A stretch of DNA of 64,000 nt from Caulobacter endophyticus (GCF_029543245.1 NZ_JARQWV010000003.1:124001-188000), one strand, 5' to 3'. Shown: positions 37,201 through 45,009, numbered from the stretch's first letter. The notes: generated from the letters alone by a model not told the origin. A program made the numbers and translations.

Positions 37201-37393
37201 GATCCAGGGCGTGCCGTCGATCGAGCAGGAAGGCTCGGTCATGCTCAAGCACGTCACGCAGTCGCCGGACTTCACGCTCGACTGGGATCCGGAGTTCAAC
37301 CTGGAAACCCAGGGCCAGCCCTGCATCGGCGAGGGATGTCCGGCGCAGAGCGGCTCGACCGCAAGCGGCAAGGTCGTCGCCGCCCTGCCCTAG
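31217..37393 (+). CDS. TpsA exoprotein, filamentous haemagglutinin-like adhesin
   Basis: 2058 residues. Signal peptide ends at about PALA (residue 39); the TPS secretion domain follows (about 45-190, with NASRTVINWSSLHVSNGD). The long repetitive body (about 190-1830) has many DITV, GDLT and GGDxT repeats of a beta-helix. MBG-like modules occur at about 1838-1990 (VTYNGGVPSISTAITGL, then ADLGSKPFGQPDP). The usual NPNG motif reads SPQG. The only cysteines outside the signal peptide are C2036 and C2041 near the C-terminus. It should be exported by the upstream TpsB and fold on the surface as an adhesin or biofilm factor; the ligand is unknown. Its stop shares CTAG with the convergent gene. Confidence 0.9.
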   Translation: MTQSPTLPRTASRPQRRTKLLAASALCGVAAMLVEPALAQTLPTIPGAGDITVSSGGSQPVISYPDAITLQIQLNASRTVINWSSLHVSNGDTMDFLFNAASDIVLNKTTSQIAIDNGGTVTGKVGAATGGNIWFYSPQGVIVSPGATMSAGGFVFAGGTGLIDANFVNAADPTAVLRAASNAMIRMNTLSSATSASIDAAGNVLLSASSGALSVQTVYGATALVSTTSGSITASEVTTTSGAATVTAGGPGATVTQITGATGVTVSSANNSSVGAATTTTSGDILITSNGSASLTLGDSAGDLTLSAPQVFLSTVDAIGSVYVTGTTQAYVTNRIFAGDDVEITADGNVTAGGAYIKTSGTGADDSHILIRSTNGSASGGTLLTQGTGSKAGDITVSGATSATLTTGVSSRDLTMSGASIGVNNATAARDITLTASNGSATITTSATAGDDLEVTATGGDVLASAATLKSTGVGAADDAHVTARSTTGAVTVGSAVTQGGGGTAGDILIEGSTGATLGSASSTRNLTWTGGGDLALTGNYSAAGAASLTSATGEVNQTAGVVTASSLTANAAMGVSLGGDNMIDQAGNVQTLTGDVLLNNAKALTVAGDVAGRDITVTTTAGDLTVNASTQVVATRNLVLTGETGLIANTGAGGLLSAGGDATLTATTGDVAAISLSSGGSALVQALSGRATLRSASMTGGGDLTISATGAAILGADTPLSIGASDRVSRTGGVGTINVASSGGDAVVFLDSLTGGGLTSVTASNTVGTAWIRVDGGFDVGVIEGFSAYLDATNGTINATNVTLGGGDYTAQARDWAGAALNPSGTIRNLTIIDTDGGLVLGSALTATGNLRLESYDILTSAYDLTAGGDVTVMAAGDIDLASAAAGDDITMQSSGGQAILRKADLTGVGSGRDLSITAAGDAVLGDPDYLAITSDNLFTRSGGGTGTAQIKSINGEAMAHLDASAAIDLLEGESASARIMSGPATFGTITARTGDATIEVLGGAMTIGTATAANGYLDLYGEGGDLTITGSAHGASGVTIQTDGLLDGSLASLISSDGDLDLIGDAVNVGELTAAQALTVGALNGDATVRLAKAGSTVQVISLYGDAALRGAEAPDGVAVVAAGAGTATFGADDKASITTANYVDTNAASGGLGGLNVISYDGDAVVNINSATNGVALVGAAIDGSATVVQKTGDLKIGEIAAYNISIEAMGGTLETGSTVTSGGDYTITAQGFLGDALTPTLFNGVIRDVTITDTLGDLDLGVAAIHADRKLTIAAQDGAVLGQAQLSAGAGLGDGDISVIGQAIALDTVVGDGSVTLDGGTGLVNVATSVTVGGDYVLSGGGFSAAALTPLGAKAGAWTIDDKAGAFDFTGTPLAYGGDITITAVGDVTGGDITSDSGDIRVTAASGQLGALNAASGQVRANASAGGMNVASAKAADLIEVTATTGAARLGAAVLTGTGANSLLVRSTGGDASLGATTPGAATSANLVASAGSSTIVEVGSTTGDVDVNLDRTDTALTTVTARNAARVTVASGALTIGQLTAGAPSTVKGGGETRLVSADVSGDLWVGSTSGALRLGDATPGRVISATGALSLNAAAGITQQGVLRGNTLGVVSGAGVVLLGANDVAHLDTVSVAAGGFAFNDIRGFDIRGPVTATGQTVDLRSGGAIAQTSAGVITAGRLTGSSVGGADFGAANQVAQLGDFTNTGGLFKLVDNRALAIDGLVRSTGTVSLASHGGMSFTANGRVVADGAGDAVILASDGVFTNARGADAVSATNTAGRWLIYTQAQGSPTASTAGNSFNGLAGKSYYGSAYDFSTGTFALAPNAGNRFVYAYQPTLSVTPVSLVVTYNGGVPSISTAITGLINGDAAADAWSGSALASGATSANAGTYALSASGNLTSDLNYRFAYSSGSLRIDPRQVTVTADLGSKPFGQPDPIFGYRITAGALVAGDAFTGALTRASGETPGGYAITRGTLALSANYELTFAGAVFTIQGVPSIEQEGSVMLKHVTQSPDFTLDWDPEFNLETQGQPCIGEGCPAQSGSTASGKVVAALP

Positions 37394-38289
37394 CGCCTGG
37401 ACGCGGCGAGCACCTGGGGCCGGCCGGCGTTCCAGGCCAGGGCGTCCTCACGCGCCTTGGCCAGCGCCGCGGCGGTCTGCACCAGAACCGGCCCGCCGCA
37501 ATAGAGCAGGCGCTGATGGAAGACGCCTCGGAAGGTGTTCGGCTCCAGGCTTTTCAGCGCCGGATGCGAGATCACGCGATCGGCCCAGCTGGGCGCGCCC
37601 TCCCACCGCGATCCGGCCAGCAGCACGGTCGGCGGATCGGCCAGCAGCGCCTCCAGCGAGACGTTGCCCCACTTCTTGAGCCCGTAGTGGCTGGCGTAAT
37701 TGTCGAAGCCGCAGCGCTCCAGCATGTCGCCCACCAGGGTGCCGCGTCCGGCCACCAGCCCGCCCGGCTGGTAGATCAGGGCGCTCAGGCGCGGCTGGTC
37801 GGGCCTGGGCGCGGCGGCGGCGATGGCGGCCCGCACCCGGGCGACGACGGCTTCTCCGCGATCAGGCCGGCCGACCAGGGCGGCGATCTGATGGATCTGG
37901 TCGAGGCTGTCCTCGACCTTGTTGGGAACGTCGAACTCCTCGACCCGCAGGCCCCGGGCCTTCAGCGCGGTGCGCGTGTAGAGCCCCGAGCGCTTGCTGG
38001 CCAGCACCAGGTCGGGATCCAGCGCCACGACCTCCTCGGCGCCCTCGCGGGTGAACGGGAAGGTGCGGGCCCGCGCCGCCATGATCGAGACGTCGGGATC
38101 GCGGGAAAAGTGGCTCAGCGCGGCGACCTGGCGGCGATCGGCCACCTCCATGAGGATCAGGTCGAGGCATGAGCCGATCGAGACCACCCGTTGCGCGGCT
38201 CCGTCCAGCGACGGTCGCACCGGCAAGGCGGCTGCGGTCAGCGACAGCAGACCGGCGGTCGCGGCGCGGCGGGTGATCGCGTCAGTCAC
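37390..38289 (-). CDS. BtuF-like periplasmic corrinoid/metal-chelate-binding protein
   Basis: 299 residues. N-terminal ITRRAATAGLLSLTAAAL looks like a Tat or Sec signal; there is no lipobox cysteine. The body (RVVSIGSCLDLILMEVADR, then ALDPDLVLASKRSG, then VGDMLERCGFDNYAS) is a class III periplasmic binding protein fold. It is the last gene of the riboswitch-controlled cobW-cobN-cobO unit, overlapping DUF1636 by 8 bases, so a role in cobalamin or precursor capture is likely. No permease gene is adjacent, so it may share the importer encoded at 46173-49140. Confidence 0.8.
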   Translation of the reverse strand: MTDAITRRAATAGLLSLTAAALPVRPSLDGAAQRVVSIGSCLDLILMEVADRRQVAALSHFSRDPDVSIMAARARTFPFTREGAEEVVALDPDLVLASKRSGLYTRTALKARGLRVEEFDVPNKVEDSLDQIHQIAALVGRPDRGEAVVARVRAAIAAAAPRPDQPRLSALIYQPGGLVAGRGTLVGDMLERCGFDNYASHYGLKKWGNVSLEALLADPPTVLLAGSRWEGAPSWADRVISHPALKSLEPNTFRGVFHQRLLYCGGPVLVQTAAALAKAREDALAWNAGRPQVLAASRR

Positions 38290-38698
38290 GGACGACCTTG
38301 CCGGCCGGCGGCACGCGGACGATGAAATGGCCCTTCACGCCCTCGGGCCACTGACGGTAGGGCACGACGCCCTCCTCGCTGGCCATGTAGGCGATCGCAT
38401 AGTCGAGAATGGCCCGCGCCGCCTCGCCCGTCGGCTCGAACCGGCCCAGCACGTAACCGATCTTGTCGGCAGCCCGCAGGTGGATCGAGCAGTGCTGGCC
38501 GCAGTTGAACAGGCACGGCATCTCTTCGATGGACAGACCGTCCAGCCGGGCGTCCGCCGCCTTTTCCGCCAGCAGCGCCTGGGCCAGGCGCGCGCCGCCG
38601 CGCACGCCCTCGGCGTCCTCCCGCTCCTCGGCCGAGAACCGGCAGGTGTTGCAGACGACGAGACAGGGTCCGTCGGCGGCGTCGCGCAGCAGGGTCAA
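38282..38698 (-). CDS. DUF1636 cysteine-rich protein of the cobalamin unit
   Basis: 138 residues. I start it at a TTG (38698) that overlaps the cobO stop as TTGA; no ATG fits the conserved N-terminus, although the frame is open far upstream. Six cysteines occur as C12, C16 and C19 (VVCNTCR), then C62, C66 and C70 (CLFNCGQHC), an arrangement like thioredoxin-like ferredoxins and other metal-binding proteins. DUF1636 proteins are known to occur with cobalamin genes, but no activity is established. It may carry metal or electrons for CobN/CobO. Confidence 0.75.
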   Translation of the reverse strand: MTLLRDAADGPCLVVCNTCRFSAEEREDAEGVRGGARLAQALLAEKAADARLDGLSIEEMPCLFNCGQHCSIHLRAADKIGYVLGRFEPTGEAARAILDYAIAYMASEEGVVPYRQWPEGVKGHFIVRVPPAGKVVRD

Positions 38699-39330
38699 AA
38701 TTCGATCCCCGCCTGGGCCTTCACGCCGGAACGGAATGGGTGCTTGACCAGCGTCATCTCGGTGACGAGGTCGGCGGCGTCGATCAGCGCCTGGGGCGCA
38801 TTGCGGCCGGTGACGATCACGTGCTTGCCCTCGGGCCGGTTGACGATCGCCTCGACCACCTCCTCGACCGGCAGGTACTCGTAGCGCAGGACGATGTTGA
38901 GCTCGTCGGCCACGACCATGTCGACCTCGGGATCGGCGATCCGCGCCTTGACCACGTCCCAGGCCTCGCGGGCCACCATGATGTCGCGGGCGCGGTCCTG
39001 GGTGTCCCAAGTGAACCCCTCGCCCATCGGCCTGAACTCGACCTGGTCGGGGAAGGCGTCGAAGACCACCTTCTCACCGGTCTTCAGCGCGCCCTTGACG
39101 AACTGGATGACCGCGACCTTCTGGCCGTGCCCGACGGCGCGGCAGACCATGCCCAAGGCGGCCGTGGTCTTGCCCTTGCCGGTCCCGGTGTTGACGATCA
39201 GCAGGCCCTTCTCGATCTGGCGTTCGGCCATCATCTTGGCGCGGGCGGTCTGGATCTTGGCCATCTTGGCGTTGTGGCGGGCGTTGACGTCGTGCTCGGC
39301 GGTGGCGCCGTCTGAAATCGCGTCGCTCAT
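38695..39330 (-). CDS. cobO: Cob(I)yrinic acid a,c-diamide adenosyltransferase CobO
   Basis: 211 residues. The P-loop NTGTGKGKTT lies at 47-56, and EFRPMGEGFTWDTQDR and VVADELNIVLRYEYLP are CobO/BtuR signatures. It transfers the adenosyl group of ATP to the cobalt of the corrin. The start ATG overlaps the cobN stop by four bases; the frame is open upstream only as a shadow of cobN. Cytoplasmic; co-transcribed with cobW and cobN under a cobalamin riboswitch. Confidence 0.93.
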   Translation of the reverse strand: MSDAISDGATAEHDVNARHNAKMAKIQTARAKMMAERQIEKGLLIVNTGTGKGKTTAALGMVCRAVGHGQKVAVIQFVKGALKTGEKVVFDAFPDQVEFRPMGEGFTWDTQDRARDIMVAREAWDVVKARIADPEVDMVVADELNIVLRYEYLPVEEVVEAIVNRPEGKHVIVTGRNAPQALIDAADLVTEMTLVKHPFRSGVKAQAGIEF

Positions 39331-42300
39331 GCGGCGGTCTCCTGGATCTTTGCGAGGTAGGCCAGGCGCACGGCGGCGCTGTTGGACCTGGGACGCCAGA
39401 GGCCGCGCTCGACGGCCTCCAGCAGGCGTTCGGCGGCTTCGCGCAAGGCGTCGGGATTGGCGTCGCGCATGAAGTCGGCGACCTGCTCGTCGGCGAGCAG
39501 GGCCTCGTAGGCGAGGTCGAAATGGTGGTCGCGCACGGCGCCCGTCGTGGCCGCGAAGGCGAACAGGTAGTCGAGGCTGGCGGCGATCTCGAACGCGCCC
39601 TTGTAGCCATGCCGCATGACCCCGGCGATCCACTTGGGGTTCACGAGGCGCGCGCGCACGACGCGGGCGATCTCGTCCTCCAGCGTGCGCACGACGGGCC
39701 GTTCGGGACGGGAATGGTCATTGTGATAGATGCGCGGCCCCTCGCCCTTCAGGTGCGTGACCGTCGCGGCGAGCCCGCCTTCGAACTGGTAGTAGTCGTC
39801 ACTGTCCAGCAGGTCGTGCTCGCGGTTGTCCTGATTGTGGATCACCGCGTCGACTCCCGCCAGCCGCCGCTCCAACAGCGGCCGGGCCGCCTGCCCTTCC
39901 CCGCCCGCGCCGTAGGCGTAGCCGCCCCAGACCAGGAAGGCCTCGGCCAGGTCGGCCCGGTCCTTCCAGAGCTTTTCGTCGAACATCGCCTGCAACCCCG
40001 CGCCATAGGCGCCGGGCTTCGAGCCGAACACCCGCGCCCCGGCCGCCGCGTCGCCGCCCTCGGCCTGGAAGCGGGCGGCGGCGGGATTGTCCTTGGCGCT
40101 TTCGTCCAGCGCCATCACCGCGCGGGCCGCGCTGTCCAGCAGATCGATCTGCTGGCCGAAGGCGTCGCGGAAGAAGCCCGAGATCCGCAGGGTGACGTCG
40201 ACGCGAGGACGTCCCAGCACCGCCAGCGGCAGGATTTCGAAGCCCGTCACCCGTCCCGTCGACGCCTCCCAGGTCGGGCGGCAGCCCATCAGGGCCAGGG
40301 CCTGGGCGACGTCGTCGCCGCCCGTTCTCATGTTGGCCGTGCCCCAGGCCGACAAGGCGACGGCCTTGGGATAGTCGCCCACCTGCTGCAGATGGTCCTC
40401 GACCAGCAGCTGGGCCGAGGCCCATCCCAGGCGCCAGGCCGTGGGGGTCGGCACGGCGCGCGTGTCGACCGAGTAGAAGTTGCGCCCGGTCGGCAATACG
40501 TCGGGACGGCCGCGCGTGGGCGCGCCCGACGGCCCCGGTGCGACGAAGCGGCCGGCAAGGCCCGTCAGCAGCGCCGCCATCTCGGCTTCGCCGCAGGCGT
40601 CGACGCGCGGCCCCAGGCGCTCGCGAACTTCTTCCAGCACCGCGGCGGCGCGGACCCATGCCGGATCGGCGTCGTCCCCGGCGACCAGGCTCGAAGCCAG
40701 CAGCTCCAGGCGCTCCACCGTGTCGCCTGTCGTTCGCCAGGCGTCGGACGACAGGCTCGCCAGGGCCTGGGGCCTGCTTCCCGTCCAGGCCTCGCCCAGC
40801 CGGGCGTCCAGCGGATCGAAGGCCAGACCCAGGTCGTCGGCCAGCGCCCGCAGCAGCGAGCCCTCGCGCCCCTTGCCCAGCCCGCGCGGCGTACGGGCCA
40901 GCGCCACGATCAGATCATCGCGCAGACGCCCGCCGGGAGAGATACCGAAGACGTGCAGGCCGTCGCGGATCTGCATCTCCTTCAGGTCGCACAGATAGTT
41001 GTCGAGCGCGGACAGGGCCTGGTCGGCGTCGGCCAGATCCATGCCGCAGTCGACGTCCAGCCCCTGGCTGGCCGCCAGCGCCAGGATCTCCTCCCGCAAG
41101 GGCTTGAGGCGGCGCGGATCCAGGCCCGCGGCCTCGTAGTACTCGTCGACCAGCGCTTCGAGCGCCTTCAGCGGGCCATAGCTCTCGGCCCGGGTCAGCG
41201 GCGGGGTCAGGTGGTCGACGATCACCGCGCCGATCCGGCGCTTGGCCTGCGTGCCCTCGCCCGGATCGTTGACGATGAACGGATAGAGCTGAGGGACCGG
41301 CCCGGCGATCGCCTGGGGGAAACAGGCCTCAGACAGAGCCAAAGCCTTGCCGGGCAGCCATTCGAGATTGCCGTGCTTGCCGACATGAACCACCGCGTGG
41401 GCGGCGAACACGGTCCGCAGCCAAGCGTAGAAGGCCAGATAGTTGTGCGGCGGAACAAGGTCGGGGTCGTGATAGGTCGACTTCGGATCGATGTTGTAGC
41501 CGCGCGCCGGCTGCACCCCGACCACGACCTGGCCGAACACGTGCAGCGGCAGCTCGAAACCACCGTCGACAAAGGCCGGGTCCTGCTCGGGGCCGCCCCA
41601 ACGCGCCGTGACCGCCGCACGGACCGTCTCCGGCAAGGTCGAGAAGAAGGCGGCGTACTGGGTCAGCGACAGCTTCGGCCCGGCGGTCCGACCGGCGACG
41701 GCGGCGTTGGTGACCCCGGCCCGCAGCCGGTCCATCAGCGCCGCGCTCGTCTCTGGCGCCCCCTCCAGGCCATAGCCCGCCGCCGCCATGGCCTCCAGGA
41801 TCGCCGTGACGCTGGCGGGCGTGTCCAGGCCCACGCCGTTGCCCAGGCGCGAGTCCCGGTTGGGATAGTTGGCCATCACCAGGGCGACGCGTCGCTCGCT
41901 GGTCGGCGCCCGGCGCAGGTCGGCCCAGCCTCGCGCCAGGTCGGCGGCGAAAGCGATGCGATCGTGCGCTGGCGCGTGACTGACCACGTCGCACTCGGTG
42001 CGGGGGTCGTGGCGCAGGGCCGCCTTGAAGGCCGTGGCGCCGGCCAGGACTCGGCCGTCCAGCTCCGGCAGCGCGACATTCATGGCCAGGTCCCGCGCGC
42101 CCAGGCCACGCGGGCTGTCCTCCCAGGCCGCGCGATCGAGGCCGGCGAACACCAGTTGCAGAACGACCGCCTGTCCGGTCTCCAGCGGGCTGGCCCGGCG
42201 GTCGTCGCCGGGATTGGACACCGCGAAGGCCGTGGCGTTCAGCACCACGTCAGGCGCGATCGCCGCGAAGGTCTCGCCGACCAGACCCGCCGCGAAGGCG

Positions 42301-43040
42301 TTCTTCAGGCTCTGGACGAAGATCGGGGCCACGTCGAAGCCGCGGGCGACCAGGGCCTCGATATGGGCGTCGACGGTCTGGGTCGTGCCCGCCGCCACCA
42401 GGGCTCGATAGAAGACCAGAGCGGCCTTGGGCCGCTGCGGCGACCAGTCCGCGCGAAGGCCCGCCAGATCCGTCACTCTTCGGCCCGGCCAGTAGAAGCC
42501 GGCGTCCAGCAGCGGCGCGGGCTCGCTCCAGGCCCCGTGCGGCCGTCCGATCATATCGGCGGCGTAGAGCAGCAGGTTGCGGGCGTTGACCACGCCGCCC
42601 TGGCGCAGATAGGCGAAGATCCGCTCGCACACCTCCGGCGGCGCGACCGAGGCCGCCCGCCCCTCGCCGCCCGCCGCTCCGGGCGCTTCCTCGTCGAGCA
42701 GGGCCACGAAGAGCGTTCCGCGTCGGCGGCACGCGGCGGCGATCTCATCCAGGCCGTAGGGCCAGTAGGCCCGTCCGCCGACCAGACGCGCGACCACGAT
42801 CCGCGCTTTTTCGACCACGCTCTCCACATAGAGGTCGACCGACAGCGGATGCTTGAGGCGTAGCAGGTTGGCCAGGCGGACGGTCGGGAAGTCGTCGGGC
42901 AGTCCGGCCAGGGCCTGGGACAGGCATGCCAGGTCGCTGTCGGCGGCCGACAGGACGACGATCTCGCCGGGGCTCTGCCCCAGGTCGACCGCCTCCTCGC
43001 CGTCGAGGACCTGCCCCGGCTGGACCGCAAGCAGATGCAT
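39327..43040 (-). CDS. cobN: Cobaltochelatase large subunit CobN
   Basis: 1237 residues, the usual size. Typical stretches include VVHVGKHGNLEWLPGKAL, then YPFIVNDPGEGTQAKRR, then GVLVTPYGKG-like regions replaced here by NYLCDLKEMQIRDGLHVFG and LNPKWIAGVMRHGYKG. CobN is the Mg-chelatase H-like subunit that, with CobS and CobT, inserts Co(II) into hydrogenobyrinate diamide in the aerobic pathway; cobS and cobT are not in the window. The gene follows cobW with one shared base (TGATG), so translation is coupled. Confidence 0.93.
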   Translation of the reverse strand: MHLLAVQPGQVLDGEEAVDLGQSPGEIVVLSAADSDLACLSQALAGLPDDFPTVRLANLLRLKHPLSVDLYVESVVEKARIVVARLVGGRAYWPYGLDEIAAACRRRGTLFVALLDEEAPGAAGGEGRAASVAPPEVCERIFAYLRQGGVVNARNLLLYAADMIGRPHGAWSEPAPLLDAGFYWPGRRVTDLAGLRADWSPQRPKAALVFYRALVAAGTTQTVDAHIEALVARGFDVAPIFVQSLKNAFAAGLVGETFAAIAPDVVLNATAFAVSNPGDDRRASPLETGQAVVLQLVFAGLDRAAWEDSPRGLGARDLAMNVALPELDGRVLAGATAFKAALRHDPRTECDVVSHAPAHDRIAFAADLARGWADLRRAPTSERRVALVMANYPNRDSRLGNGVGLDTPASVTAILEAMAAAGYGLEGAPETSAALMDRLRAGVTNAAVAGRTAGPKLSLTQYAAFFSTLPETVRAAVTARWGGPEQDPAFVDGGFELPLHVFGQVVVGVQPARGYNIDPKSTYHDPDLVPPHNYLAFYAWLRTVFAAHAVVHVGKHGNLEWLPGKALALSEACFPQAIAGPVPQLYPFIVNDPGEGTQAKRRIGAVIVDHLTPPLTRAESYGPLKALEALVDEYYEAAGLDPRRLKPLREEILALAASQGLDVDCGMDLADADQALSALDNYLCDLKEMQIRDGLHVFGISPGGRLRDDLIVALARTPRGLGKGREGSLLRALADDLGLAFDPLDARLGEAWTGSRPQALASLSSDAWRTTGDTVERLELLASSLVAGDDADPAWVRAAAVLEEVRERLGPRVDACGEAEMAALLTGLAGRFVAPGPSGAPTRGRPDVLPTGRNFYSVDTRAVPTPTAWRLGWASAQLLVEDHLQQVGDYPKAVALSAWGTANMRTGGDDVAQALALMGCRPTWEASTGRVTGFEILPLAVLGRPRVDVTLRISGFFRDAFGQQIDLLDSAARAVMALDESAKDNPAAARFQAEGGDAAAGARVFGSKPGAYGAGLQAMFDEKLWKDRADLAEAFLVWGGYAYGAGGEGQAARPLLERRLAGVDAVIHNQDNREHDLLDSDDYYQFEGGLAATVTHLKGEGPRIYHNDHSRPERPVVRTLEDEIARVVRARLVNPKWIAGVMRHGYKGAFEIAASLDYLFAFAATTGAVRDHHFDLAYEALLADEQVADFMRDANPDALREAAERLLEAVERGLWRPRSNSAAVRLAYLAKIQETAA

Positions 43041-44074
43041 CAGGCCAGCGCCGCCTCGACCATCGGGGTGATGGCGTCGCGATCGATGCCCTTCTCGCCG
43101 ATGACCACCAGCGACGAGGCCCGAGCCTCGCCCTCGCGCCAGGGCCGGTCGAAATAGGTCTGGATGCGCGGGCCGACCGCCTGGACGATCAGGCGCGCCG
43201 GCTTGCCCTCGACGGCGACCACGCCCTTCAGGCGCAGGATGTCGTGGCTGACCAGGGCGGTGGTCAGGCCCGCCGCCAGGGCGTCGACGTCGCCGACCGG
43301 GCCGCCGCGCACGACGAAGCTGTCGAAGTCGTCGTGATCGTGGTCGTCCTCGCCGTCGTGATGCGAGACGCGGCTGTCGAGATCATCCTCTGCGGCGACG
43401 CCCAGGCCCAGCAGAATGGCCGGGTCCAGCGCGCCCTGGGCCGCGTGGACGATCTTGACGCCCGGGCGCAGGTGCTCGCGCAGCTCGCTCTCGACCCGCG
43501 CCAGGGCCGGCGCATCGACGAGGTCGGTCTTGTTGAGGATCACCAGGTCGGCGCAGCCCAGCTGGTCTTCGAACAGCTCTTCCAGCGGCGTGTCGTGGTC
43601 CAGCGTCGGATCGGCCTCGCGGGCCTTGGCCAGGGCGGCCTCGTCGTGAGCGAAGCGGCCGGCGGCCACCGCGTCGGCGTCGATCATGGCGATCACCCCG
43701 TCGACCGTGGCGCGGGTGCGCACCTCCGGCCAGGTGAAGGCCTTCACCAGCGGCTTGGGCAAGGCCAGGCCCGAGGTCTCGATGAGGATGTGCTCGGGCG
43801 GGTTGGGGCGGTCGATCAGCTTCTGCAGCGTGGGCAGGAAGTCGTCGGCCACGGTGCAGCAGATGCAGCCGTTGGCCAGCTCCAGGATGTCCTCGTCGGC
43901 GCAGCCCTCGACGCCGCAGCCGCGCAGGATCTCGCCGTCGATGCCGACGTCGCCGAACTCATTGACGACCACGGCGAGGCGCCGTCCGCCGGCGTTCTCC
44001 AGAAGGTGGCGGATCAGGGTGGTCTTGCCCGCTCCAAGGAAGCCGGTCACCACGGTCGTCGGAATTCTGGCCAT
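43040..44074 (-). CDS. cobW: CobW, G3E-family GTPase metallochaperone
   Basis: 344 residues. Walker A GFLGAGKTT at 11-19, the metal-binding CICC motif at 70-73 (NGCICCTV), and a His/Asp-rich linker (VSHHDGEDDHDHDDFDSF) before the C-terminal CobW domain. CobW proteins deliver cobalt for CobN-dependent chelation. It is the first gene after the cobalamin riboswitch at 44203-44395 and directly precedes cobN. Confidence 0.92.
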   Translation of the reverse strand: MARIPTTVVTGFLGAGKTTLIRHLLENAGGRRLAVVVNEFGDVGIDGEILRGCGVEGCADEDILELANGCICCTVADDFLPTLQKLIDRPNPPEHILIETSGLALPKPLVKAFTWPEVRTRATVDGVIAMIDADAVAAGRFAHDEAALAKAREADPTLDHDTPLEELFEDQLGCADLVILNKTDLVDAPALARVESELREHLRPGVKIVHAAQGALDPAILLGLGVAAEDDLDSRVSHHDGEDDHDHDDFDSFVVRGGPVGDVDALAAGLTTALVSHDILRLKGVVAVEGKPARLIVQAVGPRIQTYFDRPWREGEARASSLVVIGEKGIDRDAITPMVEAALA

Positions 44075-44202
44075 CTTGTCGTCCCTGCCTCGGTTCGAGG
44101 ACCGGGCGGGGAACGTGACGGCGCGCAGAGCTGGGGCGGCGAGCCGTCCAGATCGTGCTCAGCCGCACCGGTGCACCCCGCCCGGCCTGCATCAATGTCT
44201 CG

Positions 44203-44395
44203 CGAAGGCCGGTCTCCTGGCTTACGCCCTCCCATCGCAGCGCCTTCCCAGGCCGTCCCCTTGTCGAGGACCTCCCAGTGGCGTCAGGCCGCGATGATCG
44301 CCGGACGATCACAGTTGCGGGGGCAGCCGTGGATTGGGCGACCAGGGCCGCTTCACCACATTCCCGGAGGCTTTCGCCTCCATGCCTTCACAGGA
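44203..44395 (-). promoter_or_regulatory. Cobalamin riboswitch upstream of cobW
   Basis: Read on the minus strand it has the expected order: GGGAATGTGGTG, a CCCCCGCAACTGTG segment, the B12 box GCCACTGGG (44275-44283), then GGCCTGGGAAGGCG and AAGCCAGGAGACCGGCC at the 3' end. Binding of adenosylcobalamin should repress cobW-cobN-cobO-DUF1636-BtuF-like. The start and end are approximate. About 130 bases separate it from cobW; the expression platform was not resolved. Confidence 0.9.
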
Positions 44396-44431
44396 CGTGG
44401 CGTAGGCCGCGCCCCGTTCCGGGTCAAGCGA

Positions 44432-45004
44432 TCAGGCGTCGGGCGCGCCGGCCTCCAGGCCCTGCAACCGCCAGACCCCGTTGAACGACAAGGTCAGCCT
44501 CGCCAGGGGCGCGACGTCAATTCGAAACGCTGTGGCGTCCGGCCCGCCCAGGACGTGGGCCAGGGCCGCGCGCAGGACGCTGGGATAGGTCACCGCCAGG
44601 ATCCGCGCATCGCTGGCGGCCAGATCATCCATCCACGCGGAAACCCGCCGTCGGACGGCCTCGAAGGGTTCCCCGCCCGGAACGCCAGCCGCTGGGTTCT
44701 TCATCCACGCCGCCAGAGCCGCCGGATCCTCCTCCTGAATGTCCATCAGCCCCCGACCTCGCCAACCGCCCCAGTCCATGTCGGCGAGCGACGGCTCAAT
44801 GCTTCCGGACAAGCCGAGAGCTTGGGCCGTCTGGCCCGCGGCCGGACCCGGACCGATGTAGACGCGCTGCGGCGCCGGTCGCAGGGAAACCGCCCCAGCC
44901 TTGCTCCGGCCGGCCTCGTCGATCTCTTCCGAGAGGCGGGAAAACGCCCCCTCGCGCATGGCTCGCGTGGCGGCGTGACACAGTAAAACAAGACGCGTGG
45001 CCAG
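44432..45004 (-). CDS. Histidine phosphatase family protein (CobC-like)
   Basis: About 190 residues if it starts at a CTG at 45004. From the first ATG (44959) the protein would be 175 residues and would lack the conserved N-terminus. The in-frame sequence before that ATG, LVLLCHAATRAM, is the phosphatase N-terminal strand with its catalytic His, but with Cys where RHG has Arg. A GGAG lies about eight bases upstream of the CTG. Later features (GGWRGRGLMDIQEED, then VTYPSVLRAALAHVLGG, where the second catalytic His is not obvious) fit the family. Location beside cobW suggests alpha-ribazole phosphatase or a related role. It might also be a decaying gene. Confidence 0.6.
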   Translation of the reverse strand: MATRLVLLCHAATRAMREGAFSRLSEEIDEAGRSKAGAVSLRPAPQRVYIGPGPAAGQTAQALGLSGSIEPSLADMDWGGWRGRGLMDIQEEDPAALAAWMKNPAAGVPGGEPFEAVRRRVSAWMDDLAASDARILAVTYPSVLRAALAHVLGGPDATAFRIDVAPLARLTLSFNGVWRLQGLEAGAPDA

Positions 45005-45009
45005 GACGA

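Noticed and set aside
31217..37393. Passenger repeats of tpsA (and of the autotransporter) as a CRISPR or tandem-repeat array.
   Set aside because: The repetition is at protein level in a beta-helix; DNA copies are diverged and irregular, with no spacer/repeat structure.
39522..42863. Very long open frame opposite cobN (plus strand, over 1100 codons).
   Set aside because: It is the mirror of the cobN codon pattern in high-GC DNA; the translation is rich in Arg, Gly, Gln and His with no motif, while cobN on the other strand is a perfect family match.
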